A DNA stretch of 64,000 bases from Gloeomargarita sp. SKYB120 (GTDB lineage Bacteria > Cyanobacteriota > Cyanobacteriia > Gloeomargaritales > Gloeomargaritaceae), in assembly GCA_025062155.1 (NCBI GenBank), contig JANXAM010000004.1:67160-131159 (forward strand), read 5' to 3'. The translations under genes and the position numbers were made by a program. The notes beneath the pieces are model-generated. The model had not been told where the DNA came from and searched no databases. It was given only the letters and a program-made list of their open reading frames with translations. Positions 48,229 to 57,168 of the stretch are shown here, one piece after another (position 1 is the first letter of the stretch; each line of letters starts with the position of its first letter).

Positions 48229-49125
48229 ATGACGGTTCTGGTTACGGGGGCGACGGGGTTTATCGGGTCGCGGTTGGTGCACCGGTTGTTGATCGAAGGG
48301 GAGTCGGTGCGCGTGTTAACCCGATCACCGGCGCGGGCACAGGCCTTGTTCCCTCAAGCTCAGGTGTTCCCCTGGACGGCGATTACGGAAGCGGTTGAGG
48401 GTTGTACGGCGGTGGTGAATCTGGCCGGCGAACCCATCATCGGGCGGTGGACGCCTGTGCGCAAGCAGGCCATCCTCGACAGCCGCATTAGTGGAACCCG
48501 GCAACTGGTGACCGCCATCGGTCAAGCGCAGCAGCGTCCCCAGGTGCTCATCAATGCGTCAGCCATTGGCTACTACGGGGCCAGTGAAACCGCTACCTTC
48601 ACAGAAGAAAGTCCCCCCGGCAATGACTTTCTGGCGCAGGTGTGTCAGGCCTGGGAGCAGGCGGCGCAGCCCGTGCAGAACCTGGGGGTGCGGTTAGTGA
48701 TTTTTCGCATCGGCATTGTGCTGGGGTTGGGCGGTGCAATTCGCCGGATTTTACCGCCGTTTCGAGCGTTTTTGGGGGGTCCGATTGGGTCCGGTCGCCA
48801 GTGGTTTGCCTGGATTCATCAGGACGACATGGTGAACTTGATTTTAACCGCCCTGTGGGATGAAGGCTGGTCGGGAGTTTACAACGCCACGGCTCCCAAT
48901 CCGGTACGCATGGCCGAGTTTTGCCAAACCCTAGGGCGAGTTTTGCAGCGCCCTTCCTGGTTGCCGGTGCCGGGCGTCGTGTTAGAACTGTTGCTAGGAG
49001 ATGCGGCGCAAGTGATTCTCACGGGTCAACGGGTATTGCCAGCGCGGGTTCAGGCCATGGGGTTTACCTACCAGTACCCCACGCTGTTGCCGGCGTTACA
49101 GGACATCCTCGGGTCTGAAAAATAA
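48229..49125 (+). CDS. TIGR01777-family NAD(P)-dependent epimerase
   Basis: A 298-aa extended short-chain dehydrogenase of the YfcH/TIGR01777 group. The nucleotide-binding motif VTGATGFIGSRLVHRLL is at the N-terminus. NLAGEPI, SAIGYYG and the C-terminal block with LLGDAAQVILTGQRVLPARV are characteristic. Substrate is unknown in all relatives I know of; cyanobacterial and plant homologues have been linked to cell-division protein SulA by name only. It begins immediately after the DUF1400 stop. Confidence 0.93.
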   Translation: MTVLVTGATGFIGSRLVHRLLIEGESVRVLTRSPARAQALFPQAQVFPWTAITEAVEGCTAVVNLAGEPIIGRWTPVRKQAILDSRISGTRQLVTAIGQAQQRPQVLINASAIGYYGASETATFTEESPPGNDFLAQVCQAWEQAAQPVQNLGVRLVIFRIGIVLGLGGAIRRILPPFRAFLGGPIGSGRQWFAWIHQDDMVNLILTALWDEGWSGVYNATAPNPVRMAEFCQTLGRVLQRPSWLPVPGVVLELLLGDAAQVILTGQRVLPARVQAMGFTYQYPTLLPALQDILGSEK

Positions 49126-49221
49126 CGGGAGATAACAATTCATTACGGTCCTGTTGGCATTGACCACAAAGGGCCATGGGCGTTGCTAGGTTAAAAACGA
49201 TGCGCAGCAATGGGGATGGGG

Positions 49222-49530
49222 ATGAAACGGTGGGCGGATGCCTGGATTGACCAGTGGTGTCGGGAACAGGGCTGGAGTGAATGGATGGCTGTGGAGGGGA
49301 CCTACTGGGCGTTTCCTCCCCAAGCAGTGATGCCGGTGCCGATTCCCGAGGAAGCTCTGCGCCAGCTCAAGACGACCCACGGCTTGTCTCCCCAGGAGCG
49401 GTGGGTTGTGGGACTGCTGGGGATAAGTGGGCTAGCGGCGGTTCTGGGGACCTGGTATAGCCACTGTCCGCTGCCGCTAGTAGGCGCGTTCATCCTGGGC
49501 GCCCTCCTGACCGCCGCCTGGGAAGATTAG
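49222..49530 (+). CDS. small hypothetical membrane protein
   Basis: About 102 aa. A Trp-rich soluble N-terminus (MKRWADAWIDQWCREQGWSE) is followed by VEGTYWAFPPQAVMPVPIP and two C-terminal hydrophobic segments (VGLLGISGLAAVLGTW and LPLVGAFILGALLTAAW). It resembles conserved cyanobacterial proteins of unknown function. The ATG at 49222 has a purine-rich gggga stretch upstream and is preferred to 49210. The next 164 bp hold nothing recognisable. Confidence 0.7.
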   Translation: MKRWADAWIDQWCREQGWSEWMAVEGTYWAFPPQAVMPVPIPEEALRQLKTTHGLSPQERWVVGLLGISGLAAVLGTWYSHCPLPLVGAFILGALLTAAWED

Positions 49531-49694
49531 AAGATAGCGTTTCCCGTAATTCCGCTCCCAGAGAGTGTAACCAGGGCACCTGCAATTTGGCGAAGGTCAA
49601 AAGTCTTCCCGTTGTTGGCTCGCTCTCTAACAAACTTTGGCTACACGTTCCAGGCTAACTTGACGGATTCTCGGCACAGTCGAGCGTGGAGATA

Positions 49695-51044
49695 TCAACT
49701 GTCCGTAGCATCGCTGTCCGACTCATCAGTCAGCAGCACGTAAAGATACCGATTCAGAAATAACAGCAGTTCGCGCAACATACCTGCCGCTTGTTCTTCC
49801 GATAGCGGCTCTAACGTAAGCAAATCACGGGGATAAAGTTGCAACCATCGTTGGAGTAAATTTTGGAATGGCTGGGGACCTTCAAACAAGGGCCACAAAG
49901 CTCCGAGAGCAATTGCGTCAAGCTGCACCTCTTCGATTTGGAAGAGACCTTTTACCGGTACTTTCAGATAGTCCGACAACAGAAGCGGCAGGCCACTTTG
50001 TAAACGTGATTTCCAGGCCTGTTGAACCTTTTCATGACAGAGCTGGGGATGGAGAGAAACCAGTGGTTGTTCCGAAGGAGAAACAGGGGACGCCGGCTGT
50101 GGATGACCGCACCACAAATCCAGCAGGCGTTCGTTGGGGTGTAGTAAGTTCAGAAGATGCAAAATTTCCGCCGGACTTGCTCCATCAATCGCCAGTGCCA
50201 ACGCCGCAGGAAGATTTTCCGGGTCTTTGAAAAGCGACGGCAAACGCCAAACCGGCCAATGCACCATTTCAATAAATTCCAATCCCGCCGCTTCCAAACA
50301 GGCAAAAAACTCAGGAATGGTAAACCCCTTATCTCCCTGGAGCAGGTGGTTCATCAGGATAAATTCGGAGAGTTTCTCATTGAGTTTATCCCCCAAACTT
50401 TTTCGGTCTCGGTTCTCCCAGGTTACCCTCTTAACATAAACTTCATCGGCCAGTTGTTCCATAATTTCATAAACTGTCTGGACTTCAAACTCCTCAGGAT
50501 TATCCCGCATCAGCCCTAAAAGACTAAAAAACTCCTGAGCTTGGAAAAAGTATTGACGCTGGTAGCGATTGTGAACATTGACCCGCAGAATACCCTGGGC
50601 CTTGAGAACCTGTTTTAGAGCTGTTAAAATTTCTACTGGATTGGGAACCAATGTCAGCACTTCATCACAATTGATGTAGTCAAATTTCAGCCCCAATTCG
50701 CTAACATTCTCAATCATTAAGACATGAAATTCACAGTTGGAAATTTGGTGAAATTCTAGGCGTTTACGGGCTAATTCAATCGACGCTTCCGATAGGTCAA
50801 TGCCCACCACCCGCGCGCCTGGATTCGCCAGCGCCAGCGCTAAGGCCTTGTACCCTGAGCCGCAACCCGCATCTAAAATGGTCACCTCCTGGGGAGGTCG
50901 CTTCCGATAGCGTAAATAGTAGGGTGTTGTTAGGTTGTGAATAAACAAGGTATCCAAATCGTCTTTGGGCGATGTCTCTAGGGATATGCGCGGGTAGGGC
51001 CCGTAATCAAATTGCTGGCGAATTTTTTCTAAAATCTCATCCAT
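49695..51044 (-). CDS. SAM-dependent methyltransferase
   Basis: A 449-aa protein. Residues about 40-180 are a class I methyltransferase: motif I ILDAGCGSGYKALALA, acidic VVGIDLSEASIELARKRL for SAM ribose binding, and INCDEVLTLVPNP. The last 250 residues are helical with an unfamiliar region (DYLKVPVKGLFQIEEVQL), ending in a strongly acidic tail (LLTDESDSDATDS). The N-terminus YGPYPRISLETSPKDD suggests the group of cyanobacterial methyltransferases found near TPR/glycosylation genes. Substrate unknown. The ATG at 51044 is chosen over a TTG at 51056. Confidence 0.87.
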   Translation of the reverse strand: MDEILEKIRQQFDYGPYPRISLETSPKDDLDTLFIHNLTTPYYLRYRKRPPQEVTILDAGCGSGYKALALALANPGARVVGIDLSEASIELARKRLEFHQISNCEFHVLMIENVSELGLKFDYINCDEVLTLVPNPVEILTALKQVLKAQGILRVNVHNRYQRQYFFQAQEFFSLLGLMRDNPEEFEVQTVYEIMEQLADEVYVKRVTWENRDRKSLGDKLNEKLSEFILMNHLLQGDKGFTIPEFFACLEAAGLEFIEMVHWPVWRLPSLFKDPENLPAALALAIDGASPAEILHLLNLLHPNERLLDLWCGHPQPASPVSPSEQPLVSLHPQLCHEKVQQAWKSRLQSGLPLLLSDYLKVPVKGLFQIEEVQLDAIALGALWPLFEGPQPFQNLLQRWLQLYPRDLLTLEPLSEEQAAGMLRELLLFLNRYLYVLLTDESDSDATDS

Positions 51045-51056
51045 ATCAACCAGCAA

Positions 51057-51400
51057 ACGGTTAAGTTTTTAAATCAGTATAACCGAAAATGGGAGTATCG
51101 CTAGGCATGAACTGGCTTAAAACAATCGGAAATTTGTGGTTCACTGGGCTGTGTTCCTGACGGGTCATCCTGCGTAGGCTATCCGTAGGAGGCGTGTGGC
51201 TGGCATTGGGGAGAGTCAGGGGATAGGGCGCTGGAGACGACGGCTTAGGTTTTGGGGAGTGGTTAGATGGGTCGAGTACGATCTTACGGTCTATCCCATC
51301 ACCGAAGCGATGGCCGCAGCCGCCCTTGCTCCAGGAGTTAACCGTTGAATTTACCAGCACTAGCGGTAGGTTTCGCAAATTCTATGAAGGGTAGGTAGTG
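51057..51400. other. 344-bp stretch without a recognisable gene
   Basis: Lies between the methyltransferase and the IS1-type transposase. One minus-strand frame of 105 codons exists, but it is Pro/Ser/His-rich with no family resemblance and is probably chance. No tRNA, terminator or clear insertion-sequence end could be identified. Confidence 0.6.
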
Positions 51401-52120
51401 CTATGTAAGTAATGATGTATTATAGTGGTGGATGAAGTTGAATATAATGCCGATGTGATTTTCTAGGTTTTTAGAAAAGGACAGAGTTTTCCTCGTCAAG
51501 CGACTCACTCGCTGTCGAAGCGTGTTGTTGAAGCGCTCAATCAAGGACGTCTTACCACTCCCTTCGACACCGACTTCGTGTTGGGATTTCGGAATCACCC
51601 GCCGATAAACTGGCCAAGAATCAGTATAAAATTTTGCCCGTTTTCGCCAAACAGTTGGCACTCTCTTCCATAATTTTTTTGCTGTCTCTATGCTTCTGTC
51701 TCCCACACAGGCGGCTACAATCATACGTGTCTTCCTCTCGGGAACTACCCAGAGCTACTGGAGATGCTTTTTTGAGCCGCAAAACGACCATATCTTGTCG
51801 CATTCCAGCTCTATCTCTTCATCGTCACCGAGCTGAATATCCATCATTTCTGACGTATAAATTGCCTTTTGCTTTACATATTTATACAGCCAAGATTGTG
51901 AAATGCCAGTCACCCGTGAGATGGCGGCAATTGAAAGTTGCTCTGACAGGTCACCTTTGTGCTCCAGAAATGTTTTTTTTCTGGCTTCAGGCATAAATTG
52001 CCGATGGCATTTATAGCAGATATAACGCTGTTTTCCATAGCTAAGCACAGAATGCTTGACATAGGCAGCAACCGGAACCCTACATGTTTCCCTGTTGGTT
52101 GTTGGTTGCTTCTCAAGCGC
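51401..52120 (-). pseudogene. IS1-family transposase interrupted by one amber codon
   Basis: The upper part reads YGKQRYICYKCHRQFMPEAR, the zinc-finger-like end of InsA, then a helix-turn-helix (AAISRVTGISQSWLYKYV) and the first catalytic block ELECDKIWSFCGSKK. A TAG at 51755-51757 follows; the same frame then continues LWVVPERKTRMIVAACVGDRS, shown in part as MIVAACVGDRS, with FYTDSWPVYRRVIP and SLIERFNNTLRQRVSRLTR and KTLSFSKNLE, the IS1 InsB ending. Because the two halves share a frame, a single TGG-to-TAG change (expected WLW) explains the break. The N-terminus upstream of 52048 is also frame-damaged. Confidence 0.8.
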
Positions 52121-52143
52121 GGCAACCTAAATGTTTCCTGCTA

Positions 52144-52186
52144 TAGCAACACGTTCATTATATGACAACCTTAAAAAGCTTAGCTA
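52144..52186. mobile_element. short MITE-like element (43 bp) with TAGC...GCTA ends
   Basis: Starts TAGCAAC and ends GCTTAGCTA, flanked by TA on both sides (52142-52143 and 52187-52188). The termini match the 99-bp elements near 20-24 kb, but the interior is shorter and AT-rich. It lies between the IS1 remnant and the second IS630 remnant and could be a deletion derivative. Confidence 0.4.
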
Positions 52187-52189
52187 TAG

Positions 52190-52567
52190 ACCACATAGAC
52201 CACCTGCTTTGGTGGTATCTGTTTGATTAACTCACCATAAGCCTGTCGCTCTTGCGGGCATAGCCTATCTTTTGCAGGGCTTTAACTCACACCGAAGTGA
52301 GCAGCCATCTCCCGTTGATCCACAAACCGCTGCAATGCTTCCAGGTCCTTCAGTTTATGACTATAGCCTTTTTGATAGCCTTCCTTAGGGTGGACATCTC
52401 CCGTTTCAGACCATTGGTTGAGCCAACATTGTAACGTGCGATATCTCACTTCAACCAGTGTCGCACCCCCTCCCCCAGCTTTCCGACGTGGCTCCGTGCT
52501 GTAAGGCATAGACATCGCTTCGTAACCCATTAGCCTTATTCCACGTCAGACTAAATGTTTTTGGCCA
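52190..52567 (-). pseudogene. IS630-family transposase remnant, second copy
   Basis: Reading the minus strand from 52515: MSMPYSTEPRRKAGGG, LVEVRYRTLQCWLNQW, then LEALQRFVDQREMAAHFGVS with a stop at 52282. After the stop a fragment AYGELIKQIPPKQVVYVV leads towards the first catalytic block, where the copy ends. The N-terminal part is closely related to the copy at 20921 (same VEVRYRTLQ wording), and the 5' flank (ACATTTAGTCTGACG) matches its terminal sequence. The catalytic domain is missing. Confidence 0.75.
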
Positions 52568-52617
52568 TGGATCAACTTTCAGTACTCGCTCAATAACGAG
52601 GTTTTTTCATTTGAATT

Positions 52618-53880
52618 TTAGGAACAGCCATGGTCGCATAACAATCTCTTCCAGTCACCTACTAGTTTCTGCATATCAAAGTTTTTAGCTCTCTCTATTG
52701 ACCTTTCTGAATAGCTTTTCCTTAGTGCTTCGTTTCTAAGAAGTTCTGCTAAGGTTTTTACCCATGTTTTCTCTTTTTCATCTAACGGTTCATTCATCAT
52801 AGAGTATCTTGTTCCAAGGACGGGCATAAGGATGCCATATCGCGCAAGTTCAGGCTCTTTCGTCTCATATTCGGGGTCTGTCTCCGGTGCCAAGATTTCT
52901 CTAGGACCCGATTTGCAGTCAGCAGAAACGATGGGTAAACCACAAGCCATAGCTTCTAGTATTGCGTTAGGCAAACCCTCCCAGAGGGATGGAAACACAA
53001 AAAGAGTCGACCTTGCTATGAACTTGAAGGGGTTCTTCTGAAAACCTACCAGGTAAACGTCGGCATCCTGCTCCAGACCCTCTATGTCCCAAGCACAAGT
53101 TCTGAGGCCAAGTGATCTGGAAAAATCCACTAGGGAATCTTTAAGCTCTCCTTCTCCAAGAATTACAAGCTTCAGCTCTGGAAAAGATTTTTTAAGTTCT
53201 CTGAGCATTCTCAATAAATGCCATTGACCCTTTTGCTGGGTTAGCCTACCCATGTTTAAAAGGGTGGGAGATGAAAAAATTTTTTGGTATTCTCCTAGGG
53301 GTTCTAGCATATTTCTTTGGATTTTTGAAAGGGAAATTGGGTTGTAAATCGTTATCAATTTTCTGTTATCTATGCCAAAGTTTCTAATAAGATCAGTCCT
53401 TAAGACTTTTGATACTGCAACCATGAGATCTGCCCTATTGTATACAGACTTCATTACCAACTTATAAAGTAGTAGGGTAACCTTTCTATCAAATTTACTA
53501 TCTTTTGTATATACATCTTCACAAAGTTCCAATGAATAATAGTTGTGAAAAGACAGGATGACCTTGTCCTTGCCCTTGGTAAGTATATTTAAAAGGTTTG
53601 CCGGTTCAAGTAGGCTAACGGATAGACACACATTCATCCTTTTCTTTAGCTCCTTAAGTTTAAAGAACCTAAAAGCTAAGGTCAGAAACTTCTTAATAAA
53701 GCCCTTCGAGCTAGGAGAGTTCAAGGATATCACCTTGCTCGCCGGTATATCATATGGAAGTTCCTTACGGTCAAAGACAACTATGTAGTCAAAACCCAAC
53801 TCCCTGAGTAGATTTACGGCCACTCGTTGAGCACCACCCTTTGATAAGGAATTAATGATGAGAATTTTGTTAGCTTTCAT
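52618..53880 (-). CDS. GT4 glycosyltransferase of foreign appearance
   Basis: A 420-aa GT-B glycosyltransferase, family 4. The N-terminal acceptor domain begins ILIINSLSKGGAQRVAVNLL. The donor-binding half has LLNMGRLTQQKGQWHLL, KLVILGEGELKDSL, FVFPSLWEGLPNAILEAMA and CGLPIVSADCKSGPREIL, with the EX7E-type motif around the Glu residues. Such enzymes add sugars to lipid-linked oligosaccharides, O-antigen or exopolysaccharide. The coding sequence is markedly AT-rich and uses AGG, AGA and ATA codons freely, unlike every neighbour, so it was probably acquired recently. An IS630 remnant lies on its 3' side and a truncated GT2 gene directly upstream. Confidence 0.9.
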   Translation of the reverse strand: MKANKILIINSLSKGGAQRVAVNLLRELGFDYIVVFDRKELPYDIPASKVISLNSPSSKGFIKKFLTLAFRFFKLKELKKRMNVCLSVSLLEPANLLNILTKGKDKVILSFHNYYSLELCEDVYTKDSKFDRKVTLLLYKLVMKSVYNRADLMVAVSKVLRTDLIRNFGIDNRKLITIYNPISLSKIQRNMLEPLGEYQKIFSSPTLLNMGRLTQQKGQWHLLRMLRELKKSFPELKLVILGEGELKDSLVDFSRSLGLRTCAWDIEGLEQDADVYLVGFQKNPFKFIARSTLFVFPSLWEGLPNAILEAMACGLPIVSADCKSGPREILAPETDPEYETKEPELARYGILMPVLGTRYSMMNEPLDEKEKTWVKTLAELLRNEALRKSYSERSIERAKNFDMQKLVGDWKRLLCDHGCS

Positions 53881-53913
53881 CCCTTACTCCTGCCAGGCGC
53901 AGATATATTTAAG

Positions 53914-54034
53914 CTAAACTCCATCGGCCACCACCCACTCAAAATCCTGGTCCGTCTGGAATGAGCTGCAGCAAATCCCAAGCAGCATTATAGGTGGCGG
54001 TGATAATGCTGAGCAGCGGCTTCCCGTTCGTCAT
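53914..54034 (-). pseudogene. truncated GT2 (GT-A) glycosyltransferase, N-terminal stump
   Basis: From an ATG at 54034 the minus strand reads MTNGKPLLSIITATYNAAWD, the classical start of family 2 glycosyltransferases. After a one-base shift it continues QTDQDFEWVVADGV and then stops at 53914. The rest of the gene is missing exactly where the AT-rich GT4 gene begins. The native gene seems to have been cut by the event that brought in the GT4 gene. No product is expected. Confidence 0.65.
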
Positions 54035-54095
54035 TACTCCCCAGCGCCATACCCTGCGAGACCGTCGTTCCCCACCATGACTCCGGTTGCCTTCA

Positions 54096-55508
54096 TTATC
54101 GCTTGGCCGATTCCCGATACAACTCCTGCACCTGCCATCCCCGTCGTCGCCAGCGCCATATCAACCGGCCTGCCTCCACAAACTCCCGCCACCGTCGCGC
54201 CCAAATCCCCAGGTAACGGGGCTGCAAATGCCGCCAAAGGGGCAAGTAGTCGTTTTCCCAGGCATCCAACAACGACAGGAACAGGCGCACCTCCAGCCAG
54301 GAGGCCCCAGCACCCAAGCGAATCCGCAAGCGTTTGGACGGCCCCCAAGTGGAAAACATGCGCTTGTGGCAGCAGTCATTGACCACCAGCGCTGGCACCG
54401 TGATGGTGAGCGTGGCCTCTATCGGTGCGGTCAAACAACGCACCTGGCGTCGCCGAAAATCCAGCAACCAGTAGTGGTCTTTCCCCTGCTGGATGTGGAA
54501 AAGAACAGTCATGCGAGAAATTTTAGGCAACGCCGGAGGCAAGGCCGCCAAGAGACGGGTGAAATACTGTTCAAATGCCTGGTAATCCGGTTGCACCTGC
54601 GCCTCCTGGGCGTACTGTCTTTCCAGGGTGGGCTGGTATTTTTGGGCCAGGGTGTGGATGTATTCTTCCGCCTTTTGGTAATCGAATTCCCGCAGGGTAA
54701 ATCCCGTTTGCTCCGACCAGGAACTCCCCGGCGGCATCACTACACATTGCGCAGGTAACCCTCGTTCCTGGGCAGTTCGGTTAAAGTATTCGGCAAGGGC
54801 CGCTGGGGAAACCGCCGTGCGGTTAAAGTGGCGGGTCTCCCGGTGTAGAAAGCAGCTATTGCTGGCAAAGGGGACCGCATAGCGCGCCCGGACGTTCAAG
54901 CAAAATTCTGTGAACTCGGCGATGTAGTGCTGGGGGGAACGAAACGCCCCAAACCGGTCGGGGTAGCCCTCGATGCAATAGGGAATTGCCGACGCGCTGG
55001 AAAAACTGCGAAACGCAAAGTCAATCTTGGGAAAGCGCTTTTTGAGCTGCTGCAACGGCAACCCGAAAATTTTACAGTCGTTGGCGTTCAACAGGGTCGT
55101 TTGCCCGTTGGTGAGCACCACCGCCGAATCCACCGTAATCCCGAATTGAAACGAAGATAACCACAGGTTGGCTCCCAAGCGCACCGTGGCTCCGTGGGGA
55201 ATTTCCCGGATGTTTCTAAACCCCAGCGCCCGCAGGTCCTCCACCATGCGACGGGTATGCACCAACGGCACCAGGATGGGGGTATCCCGGTCAAAATAGC
55301 GCAGCGACGGCCCGTGAAAGTGGTCCCAGTGCAAATGGGTGATGTAGATGTAATCGGGTCGCAGGTTGTCAATCAACTCGCGCGGAGGTTCGGGGAAAAG
55401 CCACCAACTGCGCCAGTAGCAGGACCCGCGCAGCCAGGGGTCTATCACCACCGAGACGTTTCCTTCTTCCACCCACAGTCCCGCGTGACTCAGGATGGTA
55501 AAACGCAT
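54096..55508 (-). CDS. MBL-fold metallo-hydrolase
   Basis: A 470-aa protein with an N-terminal metallo-beta-lactamase fold (about 1-230). The zinc motif HLHWDHFHG is near 78, preceded by MRFTILSHAGLWVEEG and VVIDPWLRGSC. A helical C-terminal half (about 270-470) ends in an Arg/Trp-rich tail. The combination recalls the group that includes CMP-N-acetylneuraminate hydroxylase-like and UlaG-like proteins, and its place beside glycosyltransferases is compatible with a sugar or lipid substrate. This is weak inference. It ends 61 bp from the GT2 stump and starts just 6 bp downstream of the metK stop. Confidence 0.82.
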   Translation of the reverse strand: MRFTILSHAGLWVEEGNVSVVIDPWLRGSCYWRSWWLFPEPPRELIDNLRPDYIYITHLHWDHFHGPSLRYFDRDTPILVPLVHTRRMVEDLRALGFRNIREIPHGATVRLGANLWLSSFQFGITVDSAVVLTNGQTTLLNANDCKIFGLPLQQLKKRFPKIDFAFRSFSSASAIPYCIEGYPDRFGAFRSPQHYIAEFTEFCLNVRARYAVPFASNSCFLHRETRHFNRTAVSPAALAEYFNRTAQERGLPAQCVVMPPGSSWSEQTGFTLREFDYQKAEEYIHTLAQKYQPTLERQYAQEAQVQPDYQAFEQYFTRLLAALPPALPKISRMTVLFHIQQGKDHYWLLDFRRRQVRCLTAPIEATLTITVPALVVNDCCHKRMFSTWGPSKRLRIRLGAGASWLEVRLFLSLLDAWENDYLPLWRHLQPRYLGIWARRWREFVEAGRLIWRWRRRGWQVQELYRESAKR

Positions 55509-55514
55509 GGACCG

Positions 55515-56780
55515 TCAGGACACCCCCGAAGCTGACAGGGCCGCTGCTTGCAACTCCTGACTTAACTCGATGTGTTCCCAAGGCAAATCCAGGTCCAACC
55601 GCCCGAAATGCCCGTAGGTGGCCACGTCCTGGTAAAACCGCCCGCCGCGCTCGCGGGGCAAATCCCGCAGGTGGAATTTTTGGATCAGGCCCTCGGGGCG
55701 CAGCTCCACATATTTTTGGATCAGGTCCAACAGCACCGACTCGGGGACCCGTCCCGTGCCAAAGGTTTCCACCAGGATACTCACGGGCCGCGCCTTGCCG
55801 ATGGCGTAACTCACCTGCACTTCACACCGCCGTGCTAGCCCCGCCGCCACGATATTTTTTGCCGCAAACCGGCACCCATAGGCCGCGGAACGGTCCACCT
55901 TGGTGGGGTCCTTGCCGGAGAACGCCCCGCCGCCGTGCCGCGCGTAGCCGCCGTAGGTATCCACAATGATCTTGCGCCCAGTTAAGCCCGAATCACCGCA
56001 GGGGCCGCCCGTCACAAATTTCCCCGTCGGATTGACCAGGAATTTCGTGCGGGCATCGGGGCGCACCGCCGTATCGCTGAACACCGGCAACACCACCGCC
56101 TCCCACAGGTCGCTTTTGATCCGAGCCTGCACCGCATCGTTGCTGGTCAAGTCGCCAATTGTGGGGTCGTGCTGGGTGGAAATCAGGATGGTGTCAATCC
56201 CCACCGGCTGGAAGTCTTCGTAGATCACCGTCACCTGGGTCTTGCCGTCGGGCCGCAGATAGGGCAATTCCCCCAGCTTGCGGACCTGGGCCAACCGCCG
56301 CGCCAACCGGTGCGCCAAAGCAATCGGCAAGGGCATCAACTCCGGCGTCTCATCGCAGGCAAACCCAAACATCAATCCCTGGTCGCCCGCACCCGTCTGG
56401 TCCAAGGGGTCCAAGCTGCCATCCGCCCGTTGCTCCAAGGCCCGGTCCACCCCCTGAGCAATCTCCGGCGACTGCGCATCCATCAACACCTGCACCCGGC
56501 ACTGGTCGCTGGAAAACCCATACTCGGGGTTGGTGTAGCCAATTTCCGCAATCTTCCGCTTGGCCCACCGCTCGTAATCCGCCGCCGTCACCTGCGCCTG
56601 TGTCTGCACTTCTCCTAGGATGATCAGGTCGTTGTTTTTGACCACCACTTCGGCGGCCACCCGGCTGTAGGGGTCGCGGGTGAGCAACTCATCCACAATC
56701 GTGTCGGAAATCTGGTCACACAGTTTGTCTGGATGCCCTTCGGTGACTGACTCTGACGTAAACAGGTAACGGCGTGGCAA
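55515..56780 (-). CDS. metK: S-adenosylmethionine synthetase
   Basis: Makes S-adenosylmethionine from methionine and ATP. Signatures are clear: [31 protein letters not shown] (hexapeptide GAGDQG), and [19 protein letters not shown]. The 421-aa length is typical of cyanobacteria. The only plausible start is a TTG at 56780 giving [17 protein letters not shown], since no in-frame ATG lies close. SAM made here supports the radical-SAM and methyltransferase enzymes encoded elsewhere in the window. No SAM riboswitch was recognised in the leader. Confidence 0.97.
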   Translation of the reverse strand: MPRRYLFTSESVTEGHPDKLCDQISDTIVDELLTRDPYSRVAAEVVVKNNDLIILGEVQTQAQVTAADYERWAKRKIAEIGYTNPEYGFSSDQCRVQVLMDAQSPEIAQGVDRALEQRADGSLDPLDQTGAGDQGLMFGFACDETPELMPLPIALAHRLARRLAQVRKLGELPYLRPDGKTQVTVIYEDFQPVGIDTILISTQHDPTIGDLTSNDAVQARIKSDLWEAVVLPVFSDTAVRPDARTKFLVNPTGKFVTGGPCGDSGLTGRKIIVDTYGGYARHGGGAFSGKDPTKVDRSAAYGCRFAAKNIVAAGLARRCEVQVSYAIGKARPVSILVETFGTGRVPESVLLDLIQKYVELRPEGLIQKFHLRDLPRERGGRFYQDVATYGHFGRLDLDLPWEHIELSQELQAAALSASGVS

Positions 56781-56850
56781 TGGTTGGACCCCCGAAACTC
56801 AATTTAGTTTTCTAAGCTACCAGAGAGACGACCTCGGCGACAAGCGCAGG

Positions 56851-57117
56851 TCAACGGACGTGAAAGCCTGGCGGCACCGGCGCTGCGTAGGGTTCCACCA
56901 CCACCGAAGTCACGTGCGCCGCCGGCGGCCCGTGGTGGCACCAGGCCAGCATCGTCTCGACCGCCTCTGACGCGCCGGCAAACACCGCCCACACCCGTCC
57001 ATCAGGCAAGTTCTGCACCCAACCGTCTAGGCCGAGCTGCAGAGCCTGCTGACGAGTCGCCGCGCGAAAACCCACCCCCTGCACCCGTCCGGAAATCCAC
57101 ACCTGTACGGCTTGCAT
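56851..57117 (-). CDS. acyP: acylphosphatase
   Basis: An 88-aa enzyme hydrolysing acyl phosphates. The active-site loop GRVQGVGFRAA carries the phosphate-binding Arg and WVQNLPDGRV carries the catalytic Asn. The ending FHVR is typical. The ATG at 57117 (MQAVQVWISG) is preferred over 57144. Divergent from htpG, with about 50 bp between the starts. Confidence 0.92.
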   Translation of the reverse strand: MQAVQVWISGRVQGVGFRAATRQQALQLGLDGWVQNLPDGRVWAVFAGASEAVETMLAWCHHGPPAAHVTSVVVEPYAAPVPPGFHVR

Positions 57118-57168
57118 GGACCTGCCTAGAATGAATATGCCCATTCGTTACCCTAGCAGGTGGGGGTC

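Noticed and set aside
51061-51378. 105-aa minus-strand frame in the gap after the methyltransferase
   Set aside because: No recognisable family and low-complexity composition; treated as a chance frame.
51401-52048. Programmed frameshift between InsA and InsB in the IS1-type element
   Set aside because: Both halves are in the same frame, separated only by a stop codon; no shift is needed.
56781-56850. SAM riboswitch ahead of metK
   Set aside because: The leader is too short and shows none of the conserved SAM-riboswitch core.
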